Origin: Adiantum capillus-veneris
Lineage: Eukaryota > Streptophyta > Polypodiopsida > Polypodiales > Pteridaceae
Assembly: GCA_014529385.2 (NCBI GenBank)
Contig: CM043955.1
Location: 140,602,140-140,666,139, forward strand
Length of the DNA: 64,000 nt
Direction of reading: 5' to 3'
Position numbers and translations under genes: made by a program
In this document: piece after piece, positions 11,108 to 28,840 of the stretch
Layout of the letters: each line of letters starts with the position of its first letter
Position numbering within the stretch: the first letter of the stretch is position 1
Notes under the pieces: model-generated
What the model was told of the DNA's origin: nothing
The model's input: only the letters and a program-made list of their open reading frames with translations
The model's database searches: none

Positions 11108-11308
11108 CATAGCTAAACCTTTGTGTTATGAATCTTCACATATCATTATTAGTTGCCCTTGAATTTGCTTGCTTGTTCTAACTACATCCTCAAATGAAAG
11201 CAATGCTTCCATCCTCTACTTTGTAACGTGCTTTTGCACACTTTTGGTCGTGCTCCTAAGTATTCTTCACTTCCTCCCAACATTGAGAACTCTAAATATT
11301 TCTCTATT

Positions 11309-11351
<43 letters not shown>

Positions 11352-11390
11352 TACAAACAAATACAAATAGGCACATACAAATACACAAAA

Positions 11391-11444
<54 letters not shown>

Positions 11445-11578
11445 CTCTTTCTGTCTATCAATTACATGCAAAACAACAAACATTACTCTCTTCCTCTCTA
11501 TACACCATTCTTTGTTTGTGTCGTTCAATATTGTCACCTATAGTTTCACTAAGAATTCGACTAGTTTGTTCCTCTCCC

Positions 11579-11661
<83 letters not shown>

Positions 11662-12010
11662 GACAAATACCCAAATTCATATGTGCATACATATCTGTAC
11701 AAACACATACACACACAAAAAGAAACAAACAAACAAACACACAATTTCCAATAGCCATGGAGAATCCTACTGATTTGAGTATTCCAAAAGAGTTAGACAT
11801 TGAGATGATATTTATGTAGACACATCCTTTTAATCAACAATTGTTTTTGGCACTCCATAGTGTACTACAAACAAACTTGAGCTTTGAATCATTTAGGCTT
11901 ATGATGTCACAATGCCTATTTGAGAACTACTTAACGAATTTTATCACACACTCTTCAGCTTCATTGTTCTTCGGGTCACAATTGGAGTCATCAAGTGAAA
12001 GAGTTGCATA
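11108..12010. other. Spacer dominated by microsatellites
   Basis: It contains (CT)n at 11312-11347 and 11395-11439 and a compound (CT)n(CA)n at 11582-11660. The remaining sequence has no recognised gene. Long Ser-Leu or His-Thr open frames on both strands are repeat artefacts. Confidence 0.8.
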
Positions 12011-12295
12011 GTTGATTGCTTTATACAAAACTTGCAAAACATCAATGAGTCTCACAATGGAAGTCATTAATATTTGTGCTCACAAATTAGAAAAAACACT
12101 TGTCATAATACTTCACAATCCCACGACTGGACACAACAAACAACGAGTAGTTAGAAAATCAATTCAACAATTTAAGGAAGGACTTCTAATTGTAGATACA
12201 TCTACCATGGGCTTAATCTATTATCCTTTCATGACTTTGCAATCACGTCGAATCTTGTCCATTAGACAATCAGAGAGTGTGATATATTAATCCAC

Positions 12296-12960
12296 TTGTG
12301 GAGAGAGAACATAAATAAACCAGCTACTCAAATCGCGAATCTATTTATTGAAAAGGAACCACTTTGTGTCCATACACACTCTGCAATCACAACAAAACTA
12401 AAGCGACTGAGACATACAAAGCTAACAGAGATTGCCTCATTGAAGCAACATCCTTTCATTCATCCACAACAAAAATCCAAGATTGTCAACAAATTTCTGA
12501 AGAGGATGAATGACACACCTACATATCCATGCAAAAAATGTGGCCGATTGTTTTTCCGCTCACAAGTCACACAATTCGCTCCTCCACTGTGCTTACATAT
12601 TGGAGTTGGAAAGCGAAAAAGATGCTGCTCTCTATTCTCTTGTCGTGCATGCAAGCGCAAATCAAACAAATCCAAGGTGCCGTTTGAGAGCTTGCATAGA
12701 TTAAACAACCCTTTGATGCCAATTATGCAACTAAACAATATCAAAGCATGCTTGGTCTCTATTCGCATACCATTTGCAAAGATTTGAGAACTAACTTATG
12801 ATGGCCATATGGGTTGCGAGGGAGTGTGGTCAATGTTCTTACAAACATCGAAAACACACAGCAAGTGCTTCTCCGCTTTATCCAAGATGAGGCTTCAGTC
12901 TTGATAGGCCTCAAACACAAGCTCGAGTACACACATTGATACTTATCTGGGCTTGCTAGA
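12296..12960 (+). pseudogene. Helentron N-terminal cysteine-rich region
   Basis: One frame holds YPCKKCGRLFF (near 12530) and then CRACKRKSNKSKVPF (near 12645) with VSIRIPFAKI (near 12755). Another frame continues with LRGSVVNVLTNIE and LIGLKHKLEYT (12818-12940). This is the segment that precedes the helitron-like N domain in Helentron and related PIF1-helicase proteins: two CX2C pairs, then P-x-L/N, then an RxPF motif, then a G-x-V-x-N-V segment. Known members have the same order. Here a stop after FAKI and a frameshift before LRGS break it. It is probably a zinc-binding DNA-recognition region, by analogy only. Confidence 0.7.
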
Positions 12961-13080
12961 CCATTATTGACACTAAAGGCCACACACACTCTTCTTAATA
13001 GCTCTCTACAAAGGAAAACATAACCATAAATGATAAATGGCTTACACACTTTAAAAAAATCTCACACTCATCACTCCCCC

Positions 13081-14860
13081 TAGACACAGCTACATATGAG
13101 ATGGAGAACGAGGAAAGTATTGAAATTGATGTTCTCCTACACAGCATCGCTACTACTGAGCAAGTTGTCGATTATAACCATAAAATTTTTCATGTCCCAC
13201 CATCAGAGGGGAACAATCCACTTGGTTTATTTGTTGATGAGTTTTGTACTGAGGAGCTTAGTTTTCCTACGATCTTCTTTGGAGAGCCTAGAAAATACCA
13301 TCAACACATATCAAAAAATTACCAAACAGTAGCCAAATTGGAGCTAATGCACAGAGATAGATGTTTTGCCCTCAACATTGAAAATTTATTTTTCAAATCA
13401 GTGAAAATCATGACAGAAAAAATACTTTCCTCTATTTGGATACGCCTCCGCAAAGCAAAACTTGAGGGAGTAACCTTCTGTGCTGGAGAGGTTTGTCAGG
13501 ACACAAACATGGAGAAAGTAGTCTCATCACAACTAGCCTATAGAGACTTTGAAGTGCTTCGTACCTCGCTGGATTATAAAGAAAAAAAAAAGGGTTTTTT
13601 CTATGATTCGACAACTAGGGCCACCAACTTTCTTTGTGACATTCTCTTCAACTGAAAAATGTTGGAAAAACCTTGTTGATGCCTTGCAACAAATAGTCCC
13701 ACTTAAACAAGATACCTATGAAAGCGATAGCTCCTTCCATAAACATTTGGTAGGAGAAGATCCAAAAACAACAGCTCGCTTCTATCTTAACTGCTTCACA
13801 ACCATGAAAATAGTACTCCTCAATGATAGCACAATATGTGGAAAAATTCTTGATTATTTTTTCGTGACAAAGTTCCAAAGCCGAGGCACCTAGCATGATC
13901 ATGGTCTTTTATGGGTTGAACAAGCTCTTTTATTCAAACATGACACAAATGATACTATTGTGACGTTTGTGGACAAGTACATAAGTACAGATAGCTCCAA
14001 GCTTCCATCAAGCCTTTACGAAATTCAAACACATCATTATAAAAAAACTTGCCTCAAGAAAGGAAAATGTTGTCGCTTTGCTTTTCCAAGGTTCCCCATC
14101 CCATTCACAATCATTCTCAGACCCACTACCAATGACTACGAAGATCAAATGAGAAGCAAGAGAACTTTTAAATGCATTAAGAATAGCCTTGGTACACTTT
14201 CCATTGAAACCACCATTTCCTTTGAGGAATGGATGCAAAGCCTGCATTTGACATTTGGAGAATATACTTCGGCAATAAGAACCTCGCTATCCACAGCAAC
14301 AATCTTCTTGAAACGAAATATGAAGGACATTTATACAAACAATTTCAATCCCACGATTGCAACGCTATGGGATGCAAACACTGACATTCAATTTGTCTTG
14401 AACACACATGGTACAACAAGTTATTGCACATTATACATGACAAAAATGGACAACACATTGATAAGAGCAATAAAATCTCAATTTGATATTTGTGTAGCCA
14501 ATAACGCAACAAAAATTGAGCGATACATAAGGTCGGAAACACTATTCTTAACACACAACAAATTAGTGCACAACAAGCATCTTACATAGCACTATCATTA
14601 CCACTCCATACTACAACTCGTGACTTTGTATACATAAGTACTAACCCTCCTGATCAACGTGCATTAGTCCTCAAAAGAAAAGAAACTCTACAAAAACTAG
14701 ACTCATCTGACACAAACATATTCTTCCAAAACATTATTGATAAATATGATGAAAGGCCACAAAGTCTCCATCATCTATGTTTGGCTAAATATGCAGCAAA
14801 AATTAAACAAGAGGGAACAACATACAAACAATTGCGTAAAGCTAAGATCATATGATTCGT
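13081..14860 (+). pseudogene. Helentron Rep domain (helitron-like N domain and HUH nuclease)
   Basis: Segments in order: EELSFPTIFFGEPRK (13250), IENLFFKSVKIM and ILSSIWIRLRKAK (13380-13460), MIRQLGPPTFFVTFSS in the next frame (13600), GKILDYFFVTKFQSRGT followed by TAG and then HDHGLLW (13840-13915), VTFVDKYIS (13962), QTHHYKKTCLKKGKCCRFAFP (14025), FLKRNMKDIYTNNFNP (14310), and in another frame QQISAQQASYIALSLPL (14558) and IIDKYDERPQSLHHLCLAKYAA (14733). HxH within RGxPHxHGLLW is the metal-binding HUH motif of rolling-circle initiators. Both histidines survive, but the residue before them is a stop codon (13891-13893). Frameshifts near 13590 and 14560 also break it. Function in intact relatives: nicks and joins single-stranded DNA during rolling-circle transposition. 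Confidence 0.88.
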
Positions 14861-16670
14861 GAAATATAACATTCTTAAAAACCCAGAAGATCACTGTAGG
14901 GAACAATGCTTGCTATATCTTCCTTGGATCAATAATGAAAACCAATATTTGACAGAATCCTCTACATGGAGTGATGTATATAACCAATATCTACAAGTCA
15001 TAAATTCAAATGAACTGAAGTTCAATAAAGACCCAAGCCCAATAGAAAAAATTGAAATGCACTACATTTCCTCCCCAATCACAACTAATACAACACACAA
15101 CGACTCACATGCCTCACATCACAAAAACATTCTTAATAACTTGCACATTAATATGCGCTCTAAAAAGCCTTTCCACTTGCAACAATTCAAGTACACTTCC
15201 ATGACAAATGACGACTTCCATGCAGGCATTGAAAAAATAAATGACCAACAACGACACATTTTTGACGACAAAATGTTGGAAAAACAAATTCAACCCAACA
15301 AACAAATACACCTCTTTTTCAGAGGAGGTGCAAGAACATGAAAAACATTCACATTACTATTGGTAGAAGCATTGCAAAGATTTTACAACCATAAAAGCCC
15401 ACCAATTCCACAATCACCAATGCATTGCCAATGGCATACACATGAAAGGCAGCTTTTAGTATTGGTGGCACCACAATCCACTCTGCGCTTCACTTGCCTC
15501 TAATTACTTCTACACAAACAAGCTTGAGTGCTGAAAAATTGGATGCGCTTTCTCTCCTATATAAAGACTTGCGAATTGTAGTTTTTGATGAGGTGTCTTT
15601 GATAGGTTCAAGCGTGTTCTCCATGGCCGAATCACGTTTGCAAGCGATCAAGCATGTTCTCAATAAACCATTCGGTGGATTGGATGTCATTCTTTGCGGT
15701 GATCTATATGAGGCAAGCCTTGTTAAGGATAGCTAGATCTTCACAAAAGAAACATACACTTTTAGAAGCAATTTCCCCATCATATTGGCACACTCATCCA
15801 CAACGCTACGAGCTTACACTAACAATGCGACAAAAAAATCCAGTGTTCATAGATATCCTTAATAGACTTTGAGTTGCACAACATACTTTTGAGGATTTGG
15901 ATTATCTTAAAAATAATTACTATAGGCATGTTCCAATCAGCCATCAAGTTTCTCATCTATTTTACTCCAACAAAGAACATGACACTCATAATCTTACTGT
16001 TTTCAATCAAATGGAGGGAACATCCCAAAATTTCATCGCTATTGATAAAAGAAACAACTCATGCAACAAAACAATTAACATTCCTTCACATTCCAAATTG
16101 ACTGGAGGATTGCATTCCACACTCAGCTAAAAACAGGCATTGTTGTCGAGTTGTGCGCAGGAAACTTGGATATTCTTGATGGATTTGGTTAATGGAGCAG
16201 AAAGGGAGTACAAAAACTTTACAAAGACAAGCAAAAAAATAATAATCTGGGTTCATTTCTCTAACCCTATCATTGGAAAGAAAAAATGTTATGAAAATCA
16301 AACATTGTTTTCATCAACCATTAACAAAGAATGTACCCCAATAGAACGTGTCTTTCGTGAATTCCATGTTGGGAAAAACTACTTGAACATCATCTCTAGA
16401 TATCAATTTCCATTGCAAGCAGCTAGTGCTCGAACAATTCATTGTTCCCAGGGTCTTATATTGCAAATACTAGCCTTCAATCCTGAACACATAAGAACAC
16501 ATGGACTTGCATACACGGCATTGTCACGTGTTCGAGACCCAACTAATCTATACCTACTCAAAAGAATACAACCTTACCATATCAAAGTTGACCAAAATGT
16601 ACTAGAAGAACTAGATCGCCTAAAACTAGAAGCTAAATGGATCTCCACCCAAAAATCATTACAACCTTAC
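14856..16670 (+). pseudogene. Helentron PIF1-like helicase domain
   Basis: Beginning near 14860 the frame gives CREQCLLYLPW, then NDQQRHIFDD (15240) and FFRGGART-stop-KT (15318-15345), a ruined Walker A (GGAGTGKT in the family). Another frame gives FSIGGTTIHSALHLPL (15455) and VVFDEVSLIGSSVF (Walker B, 15580), followed by PFGGLDVILCGDLYEA (15670). Further on come YELTLTMRQKN (15810) and, from 16395, YQFPLQAASARTIHCSQG and YTALSRVRDPTNLYLL (motifs V and VI). The family unwinds DNA 5' to 3' behind Rep. Loss of the P-loop glycine and lysine spacing plus several frameshifts make it non-functional. Confidence 0.87.
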
Positions 16671-16707
16671 TCAAACACACATATCATCCTTTCAATCTCT
16701 GAATTTT

Positions 16708-17418
16708 GTGTCCTTCAATAAACACATAAGAAAGGTTGTAACAAATTACATACTAATGACATCACATGTACTTTGTTTGCAAGAGACAAGACTGACAAAA
16801 AAAATACCAAGTGCAATACCAAGCTTTCTACAACACCAATTTAATGCAAAAGTGGGTGTCTCCATTCTCCACCAAGAAACAATAATCCACTTTGACCATG
16901 GGAATATCTCTCGTCCAGGAGTTGAGATGTTGCATACAACGATCAAGTTCGTAAACAACAAAATCATCAAAATAGTTTCTCTTTACAAATCACCTTCAAC
17001 ACGACTAACGAATTTAATAGACACATTAAAATCATTGCTTGAACAACATGCTAGGAAAATTCCAATCATTATCTTGGGTGACTTCAACATTGACATTGAC
17101 GTTCCTAATACTTCTTACAACCATCTCTCCTCTTTACTAAACAAATATAATATCAGACAATTGATAACAGATGTTACAACTATCTATGGGTCTTCATTAG
17201 ACCGTATTTGGGCTAGCTCAACAATCTCCAACTACGAAGCAAGATCCAACTTCATGTATGGTGTGATCACTCCGCGACATACATTATGCTGCCTTGTGAC
17301 CACCTTTAACATTGCCACTCCCCATTCATTTGTCATGCTGCAGGCCACCGTGATCTCTCACCTTGTTTTAAGTAGTAAAAAGTCTTTTAGTAATAGAAAC
17401 ACTTTCTACTCTACTTAG
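16708..17418 (+). pseudogene. Helentron C-terminal EEP (AP-endonuclease-like) domain
   Basis: The frame starting at the ATG at 16708 follows the helicase stop by a few codons and is open for 236 codons. Landmarks are HVLCLQETRL (16760), GVSILHQE, IIKIVSLYKSPS (16968), IIILGDFNIDID (17068) and IYGSSLDRIW (17190). These match the QE-T, GDFN and GSLLDHIY-type blocks of Helentron endonucleases, which resemble the endonucleases of non-LTR retrotransposons. The terminal SDH block appears as CDHSA but in a shifted frame (near 17265), so one late frameshift seems to have removed the last catalytic histidine. It is the best-preserved piece of the element. It was probably once fused to the helicase. 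Confidence 0.82.
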
Positions 17419-17420
17419 AT

Positions 17421-17639
17421 TAAATGTATTGGTTTGAATGCACATACCAATTAAGAGATAAATTTAGTGGATATTTTATTGTTTAATGATAATTTAATTT
17501 TTGAAGATATATTTGGTTTTATCTTTTCAAGAGGTTTTTTTCAAGACCAATATTGATATTCTATTAAAAAAATTAAAAATTTGTATTTCTTTAAAGATAG
17601 TGAAAAAAGAAAAAAGCTCGTGTGGTGTCGACTTGGGGT
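17421..17639. other. AT-rich spacer after the Helentron
   Basis: AT-rich sequence without coding signal; the 3' end of the Helentron probably lies here but I cannot pin it. Confidence 0.4.
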
Positions 17640-17696
17640 TGTTTTGCTTTGAGGAAATGCATGCAAACGAAGGAGTCTCTATCCATGTTATTGACC

Positions 17697-17698
<2 letters not shown>

Positions 17699-17771
<73 letters not shown>
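17699..17771. repeat. (GA)n microsatellite, about 73 bp
   Basis: Perfect GA run inside the inverted copy of the 450-bp repeat; the left copies have 23-35 bp (CT)n there. Confidence 0.98.
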
Positions 17772-17774
<3 letters not shown>

Positions 17775-18021
17775 ATCGAGCTCATAAGGTCTGTCTCACC
17801 AAGGGCACCCTTTAAGCCCTTCAAACTTCCAAGAAATTATGGTTTTCTTAGAGTTACGGTGTATTTTCAAAAAAGTAGCTAACGTTTTTCACCCATAGAG
17901 AATAAGTAAGATGCCCAAAAAAAATCAACCCTCACATTGGTACCCAAATAGGGAGAGAGATTGCACAGATGACAGACCTTTTACCAGTTCCTGGATATTT
18001 TGTCCTTTTTATTTTTAGATA

Positions 18022-18146
18022 ACTCACACACACACACACACACACTCACACACACATATGTCTTGAGAAAAGAAGAATAAAAAATGTTATAGGAGAGATC
18101 AAATGAGACCTCAAAGATCTATCTGACGGTCTCAAGTCCAAGACCT

Positions 18147-18192
<46 letters not shown>
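18022..18192. repeat. (CA)n and (GA)n microsatellites
   Basis: CA run at about 18022-18056 and GA run at 18148-18192, separated by non-coding sequence. Confidence 0.95.
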
Positions 18193-18194
<2 letters not shown>

Positions 18195-18377
18195 AATCAT
18201 AGCCATCTATACTTTTTTTTAACGAGATTAAGAAAAAAGAGTTTGCTCATCCTTTTCACGCATTGACTTGGGGTCATCACCGCAACCGCAACGCCAATTT
18301 GTCAACTATTGTACCATGATGACATGTCGTATGTGTATGTACACATGAGCTCCATGCAAACCACTATATCGACGTAA

Positions 18378-18380
18378 CAT

Positions 18381-18465
<85 letters not shown>

Positions 18466-18705
18466 GTTTGGGAGGGGGGGCATGTGGGGGGCAAAAAAAA
18501 TTTGAATGTCATAGTTACTGTACTGGAACAACAACAAGAGGCTTCACGGCCTATGTGATAAGTCTTTGATATAAGAATATAAATACACACACACACACAT
18601 GTGTGTGTGTGTGTGGGTGTATATGTATGTATGTATGTACATACATATATACATACATACATACATACATACATACATACATGTATGTATGTATGTACAT
18701 ATATA
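18378..18705. repeat. Compound (TG)n(GA)n and tetranucleotide repeat cluster
   Basis: (TG)n passes into (GA)n at 18378-18462. (CA)n/(TG)n at 18584-18616 is followed by TATG, CATA and TATG blocks with inverted symmetry that could fold into a hairpin. Confidence 0.95.
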
Positions 18706-18930
18706 AAATATGTGTGTTTGTCTGCGTGTGTATATATATGTATGTATATGTGTATGTGCTACTTATGTATTCTTGTGATTAGGTGATGATGTAAACCATT
18801 ACCATGATTGTGAACATAGATAGAGATGCAAGCGAAGCATCTAGAGAGCAGCATAGATGTAAGGGTCAATCACATTCTTAATATTAAAATAAAGTCAGCT
18901 CATCTCTTTGATACTTGAAGATTTTCTGGT

Positions 18931-19060
18931 ACATTGGAACTATGAGCCCTTATCTTTTCATAACTCTACTCTTAGACATGAAAAGTTTTATAATTACATT
19001 GGAACTATGAGCCCTTATCTTTTCATAACTCTACTCTTAGACATGAAAAGTTTTATAATT
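18931..19060. repeat. Perfect 65-bp tandem duplication
   Basis: Two copies (18931-18995 and 18996-19060) begin ACATTGGAACTATGAGCCCT and appear identical. The left arm of the inverted repeat has no matching duplication, so it is a recent local event. Confidence 0.95.
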
Positions 19061-19420
19061 ACACAATGTAGCAATTATGGGCCTTCATCTTTAAAAACAT
19101 GCTTGCTTACCCAATTTGTACTTCTCGACTTGGTAGCATCTTTGTCAACCCTAGGTAGAATAAGGAAAATATTTTCTTCTTGCTACATAGGAGGTTATGA
19201 TGTACACTTCTACCATGTCTTGCTCATAAGAAAGACAAAAGGATAGAAGAAAATAAGAGAGTGGAGTAAAGACATTGAATCCAATTGTGTTCCTATTGTT
19301 GAAACCAATTCTAGAACGCACTTCAAAAGCTTTATTATTACATTGATTGCACTCAAATTTTAACCTAATATGTATAATCAACGTTGATAGTAGTGCTTGA
19401 CCAAGATACACCAAAAGGAG

Positions 19421-19460
<40 letters not shown>

Positions 19461-19765
19461 CACAATAGAAGTAGAGCACTCCTAAGTTTTTTGAAAAAGG
19501 GCTAGCACCTCATGAAAAACAATGTCTATGAGAAGATCCCAAGCTTGGTATCAAAGAATGCTTTGCAACATCTTACATATATTTATGTTTGTTGGAATCT
19601 TCAAGAGGTTGTCTAATGCATAACTTTTAGAAATGCAATAGAATATATAAGTAGGAAGAAAGTATTGTTAGTGTTTCATTTGGAAGAGGAGATAGCCCTA
19701 CAAGAATAAAAGCAACATTTCTTTGGCCGCAACAATACGCATGTCACATACTAGTTTGCATTTTA

Positions 19766-20285
19766 CATTAGATGTTTGGTCTGGATTTTTGTGAAGTGAA
19801 CCAATGCATGACATGTGGAGGCCTTCTTCTTGCTTTAAATTTTTAAGGTGCATTATATATAGTACAGTAGAGAGTCTTTTGTATTTACATTGAGGCCTTC
19901 TTCTTGCTTGAAATTTTAAAGCAACAATATATATAGTATAGAAAAGTAAAGTAGAAAGCCTTTTGTCTTTACATTTCAGCTTTAAATTTTTAAGGAGAGA
20001 CCCTCCATGTGTCACTCATTGCTTCACTTAAGAGAAAACCTTATAAAACCTCTATTCTAAGATACAAAAATCAAGGGTAGGAAGATTTAAAATGAAAGAG
20101 TGAATAGTAATATGGGAGAAAATGAAAAGACTTTTGGGAATTGAAAATGAAAGACATTCTACTACACAAAGTCACTGTACCCATTTAAGTACACATAAGA
20201 AAAATACTTTTGAAAATGTAAAGTCAAAAGGTTTGCTACTTTATATGAAGTAAACTAGTGTGTGACCCGTGCGTTGCTACGTCAA
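19766..20285. repeat. Further copies of dispersed repeat C and of the arm-end motif
   Basis: Repeat C occurs inverted at about 19766-19880 and directly at about 19975-20070, matching 7500-7600. At 20253-20279 ACTAGTGTGTGACCCGTGCGTTGCT repeats, in direct orientation, the motif that closes the arms at 3661 and 19755. Confidence 0.65.
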
Positions 20286-20424
20286 GAAAAGTATGTCCAT
20301 TGGCTCACGCACACGCATCGGTGCATGTACACACACACAGATTAATAGGTGTGTGTGAGTGTCTGTATGCACACAAGTGGAGAGGATTAAGTATAGTCCT
20401 TGTAATCACTCTAGAAAGATGACA

Positions 20425-27084
<6,660 letters not shown>

Positions 27085-28438
27085 CCCTTAGGAGACTTTT
27101 GGACATTGTCCTTCCCCTTAGGTTCATTGGGACCCTTGTTTTCAGGGGGCTTAGAATTCCTCTTAGCCCCTGTTTGGAAATTGATTCGAGAGGCCACCAT
27201 AGTATGAAGTAATACCGCCGATATGGTGCGTGGCCTTTGGGAGTTGACATACTCTGCCATTTCTTCGGTTAAGCCCACAAAAAATTGCTGCTTTTGCTCT
27301 CCAAAATCCAACTTTTTGAAGTCAGTGGCTTTGAGTTGTAGGTCCCAAAACTTGTCTACATATTTGTGGATGGATTCATAGGGAGAGAGCTTCAAGCTTC
27401 GCCATTCAGTGAGTAATTTGTCTTTGACAAATTTGTCTTTGACATCGGTGGCCAAAAACTGCTTCATAATGGAAGCTCTTAAAGCTTTCCATGTTCGTGG
27501 AGCTTCACCGTTGGCCCGTAGGCTAGACCACCATTGTCTGGCGGACTTTTGAAAGTGCATAGCTACATGGCGTAGCTTAGAGGACTCCGTGAAGCCCTCA
27601 TCTCCAAACGCCCCATCGAATTGTTGGATAAAGGCCAAGACTTTTTCCGTAGCACCAAAAGTGCCATCGTAGGTAAGGAAAGAGATGCTCTTCCCTCCCT
27701 CTTTGAACTTCTTGAGCTTGGATGACCTCTTCCACGCGGCATAGGATTTCCTATGGCCTCTTCTTTTTTATGGTTCAAAGGTTGCACCATCACTTTCTTC
27801 AGAAGATGAAGAATTTGAGGAAGATGGAGAAGAGGGTGAACTCTTTCTCGCCTTTTTCTTGCCTTGATCTTCGTTGTCTTGACCATCACTTTCATAAGAG
27901 GAAGAGGATGAAGAAGATGGAGAAGAGGGTGTCCTCTTTCTCGCCTTTTTTCTCTTGCTTTTTGTCATCCCTCTTTGAAGTATGGTGTGGAGAAGTATGC
28001 GATGGTCTTCTCTCTTTTGGAGGTGATGGAGAGCGTTTAGCCCGCCGTCTTCGACGAGGTGACGGGAGACTCACTTATTTCTCGTTCCTTCGGTGGAGGC
28101 TCTTGAATTCTCCTTTGAGAAGGAGATGCGTCATCAAGGAGAAAATTTTTGAGCCCTTTATAGGGATCCTCTTCTTCTTCCCGAATCGGAGAGAGACCTC
28201 TTTTTGAAGTCTTGCAAGGAGGCTTCCTAGGTGTTCTCTCATCATGGTGGGGAGCTTGGAGAATCCCATGAGCACGAAGCTTCCGTTGCACTTCACTTTG
28301 GAGGGATGGATCGCCCATGGCTTGTTGAAGCATAGAAACAAGATAGCTAACAAGCATCTGGGCATCATTAGTAGCTTGCTCATTAGCAAAATCAAAGTTA
28401 TCAACATTAATTTCACTCTCTTTACTATTGTCAGCCAT
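27085..28438 (-). pseudogene. Gypsy-A gag, first copy (3'-truncated)
   Basis: Gag starts at an ATG at 28438 (MADNSKESEINVDNFDFANE) and shows an S/R- and E-rich middle followed by a retrotransposon gag domain (LRHVAMHFQKSARQWWSSLR near 27560). A frame change lies near 27950-28040 and a TAA replaces a codon near 27772. At 27085 the frame passes directly into the (CA)n tract of the tandem array, so the end of gag and all of pol are missing. It is nearly identical to 41217-42570. Confidence 0.88.
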
Positions 28439-28827
28439 TATATCAACTTTTAGGTGTACTTTGGCACTTCAAGCCCTAGTTGCTAGTCCTCTTTACCCCT
28501 TTAGAAAAAGCACTCAAGCTACTGTACCCGTGCCTCGAATACCATTAATTGCAAAGAATAGAAGAGAGGATCGTTCAACACCAAAACAACACCAGCTCCT
28601 GTCACGCTTCTAATAGCTCAATAGTGGTTCGGCCGTAGGCAAGCCCCATAGGACTCCACTATTAAGACCATAGCTCTCGACGGTGATGCCCCGTTAACTG
28701 CACAAAGGCAGGCGCACTGCAAGGCTGGAAAATACCTATTCTACGTACTCACATGCAATAAATAATACCAACCATTTATAGCTAGCTTGAGGACCTCCCT
28801 TCTTGAACAAGATAAGAGAAACCTTGT
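28439..28827 (-). other. Gypsy-A leader, first copy
   Basis: Untranslated stretch between primer site and gag start, duplicated at 42571-42959. No frame is recognised. Confidence 0.7.
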
Positions 28828-28839
28828 GCTCTGATACCA
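28828..28839 (-). promoter_or_regulatory. Gypsy-A primer-binding site, first copy
   Basis: Minus strand TGGTATCAGAGC one base from the LTR end; initiator tRNA-Met type. Confidence 0.93.
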
Positions 28840-28840
28840 A

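Larger units (their letters stand above)
12012..17420 (+). mobile_element. Decayed Helentron (HLE2/Helitron2-type rolling-circle transposon)
   Basis: Over 5.4 kb on one strand, broken frames keep the domain order of Helentrons: cysteine-rich N-terminal region, helitron-like N domain with HUH Rep motif, PIF1-type helicase, then an EEP endonuclease. The C-terminal endonuclease separates Helentrons from the classical plant Helitron1. At least a dozen frameshifts or stops interrupt it, so it cannot encode an active transposase. The termini were not located: Helentron ends are short, and I did not find a convincing TC...CTRR-type or asymmetric terminal repeat pair by eye. 12012-12290 is an open frame with no recognised homology. 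Confidence 0.85.
17640..19765 (-). repeat. Right arm of the large inverted repeat
   Basis: It is the reverse-complement partner of 3655-7200, in mirrored order. It includes (GA)n at 17699-17771 and 18148-18192, (TG)n(GA)n at 18378-18462, and a tetranucleotide (TATG/CATA)n mosaic at 18584-18705. The outer end matches the left arm down to TCACATACTAGT at 19744-19755. No coding sequence is recognised. The right arm is shorter than the left because the left arm has two copies of the 450-bp repeat and an unmatched 4720-6080 segment. Confidence 0.75.

Noticed and set aside
11169-11773. Open frames of Ser-Leu or His-Thr repeats (also at 4 kb, 17.6 kb, 20-26 kb, 46 kb)
   Set aside because: They are translations of (CT)n/(GA)n and (CA)n microsatellites; both strands give equally long frames, so they are not genes.
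18620-18705. TATG/CATA palindromic block as a terminator or small RNA gene
   Set aside because: Symmetry follows from the tetranucleotide repeat itself; no other RNA-gene signal is present.
27722-28207. 161-codon plus-strand frame (also 41854-42339) as a gene
   Set aside because: It is the antisense of the gag S/R- and E-rich coding region; low-complexity codons leave the opposite strand open.
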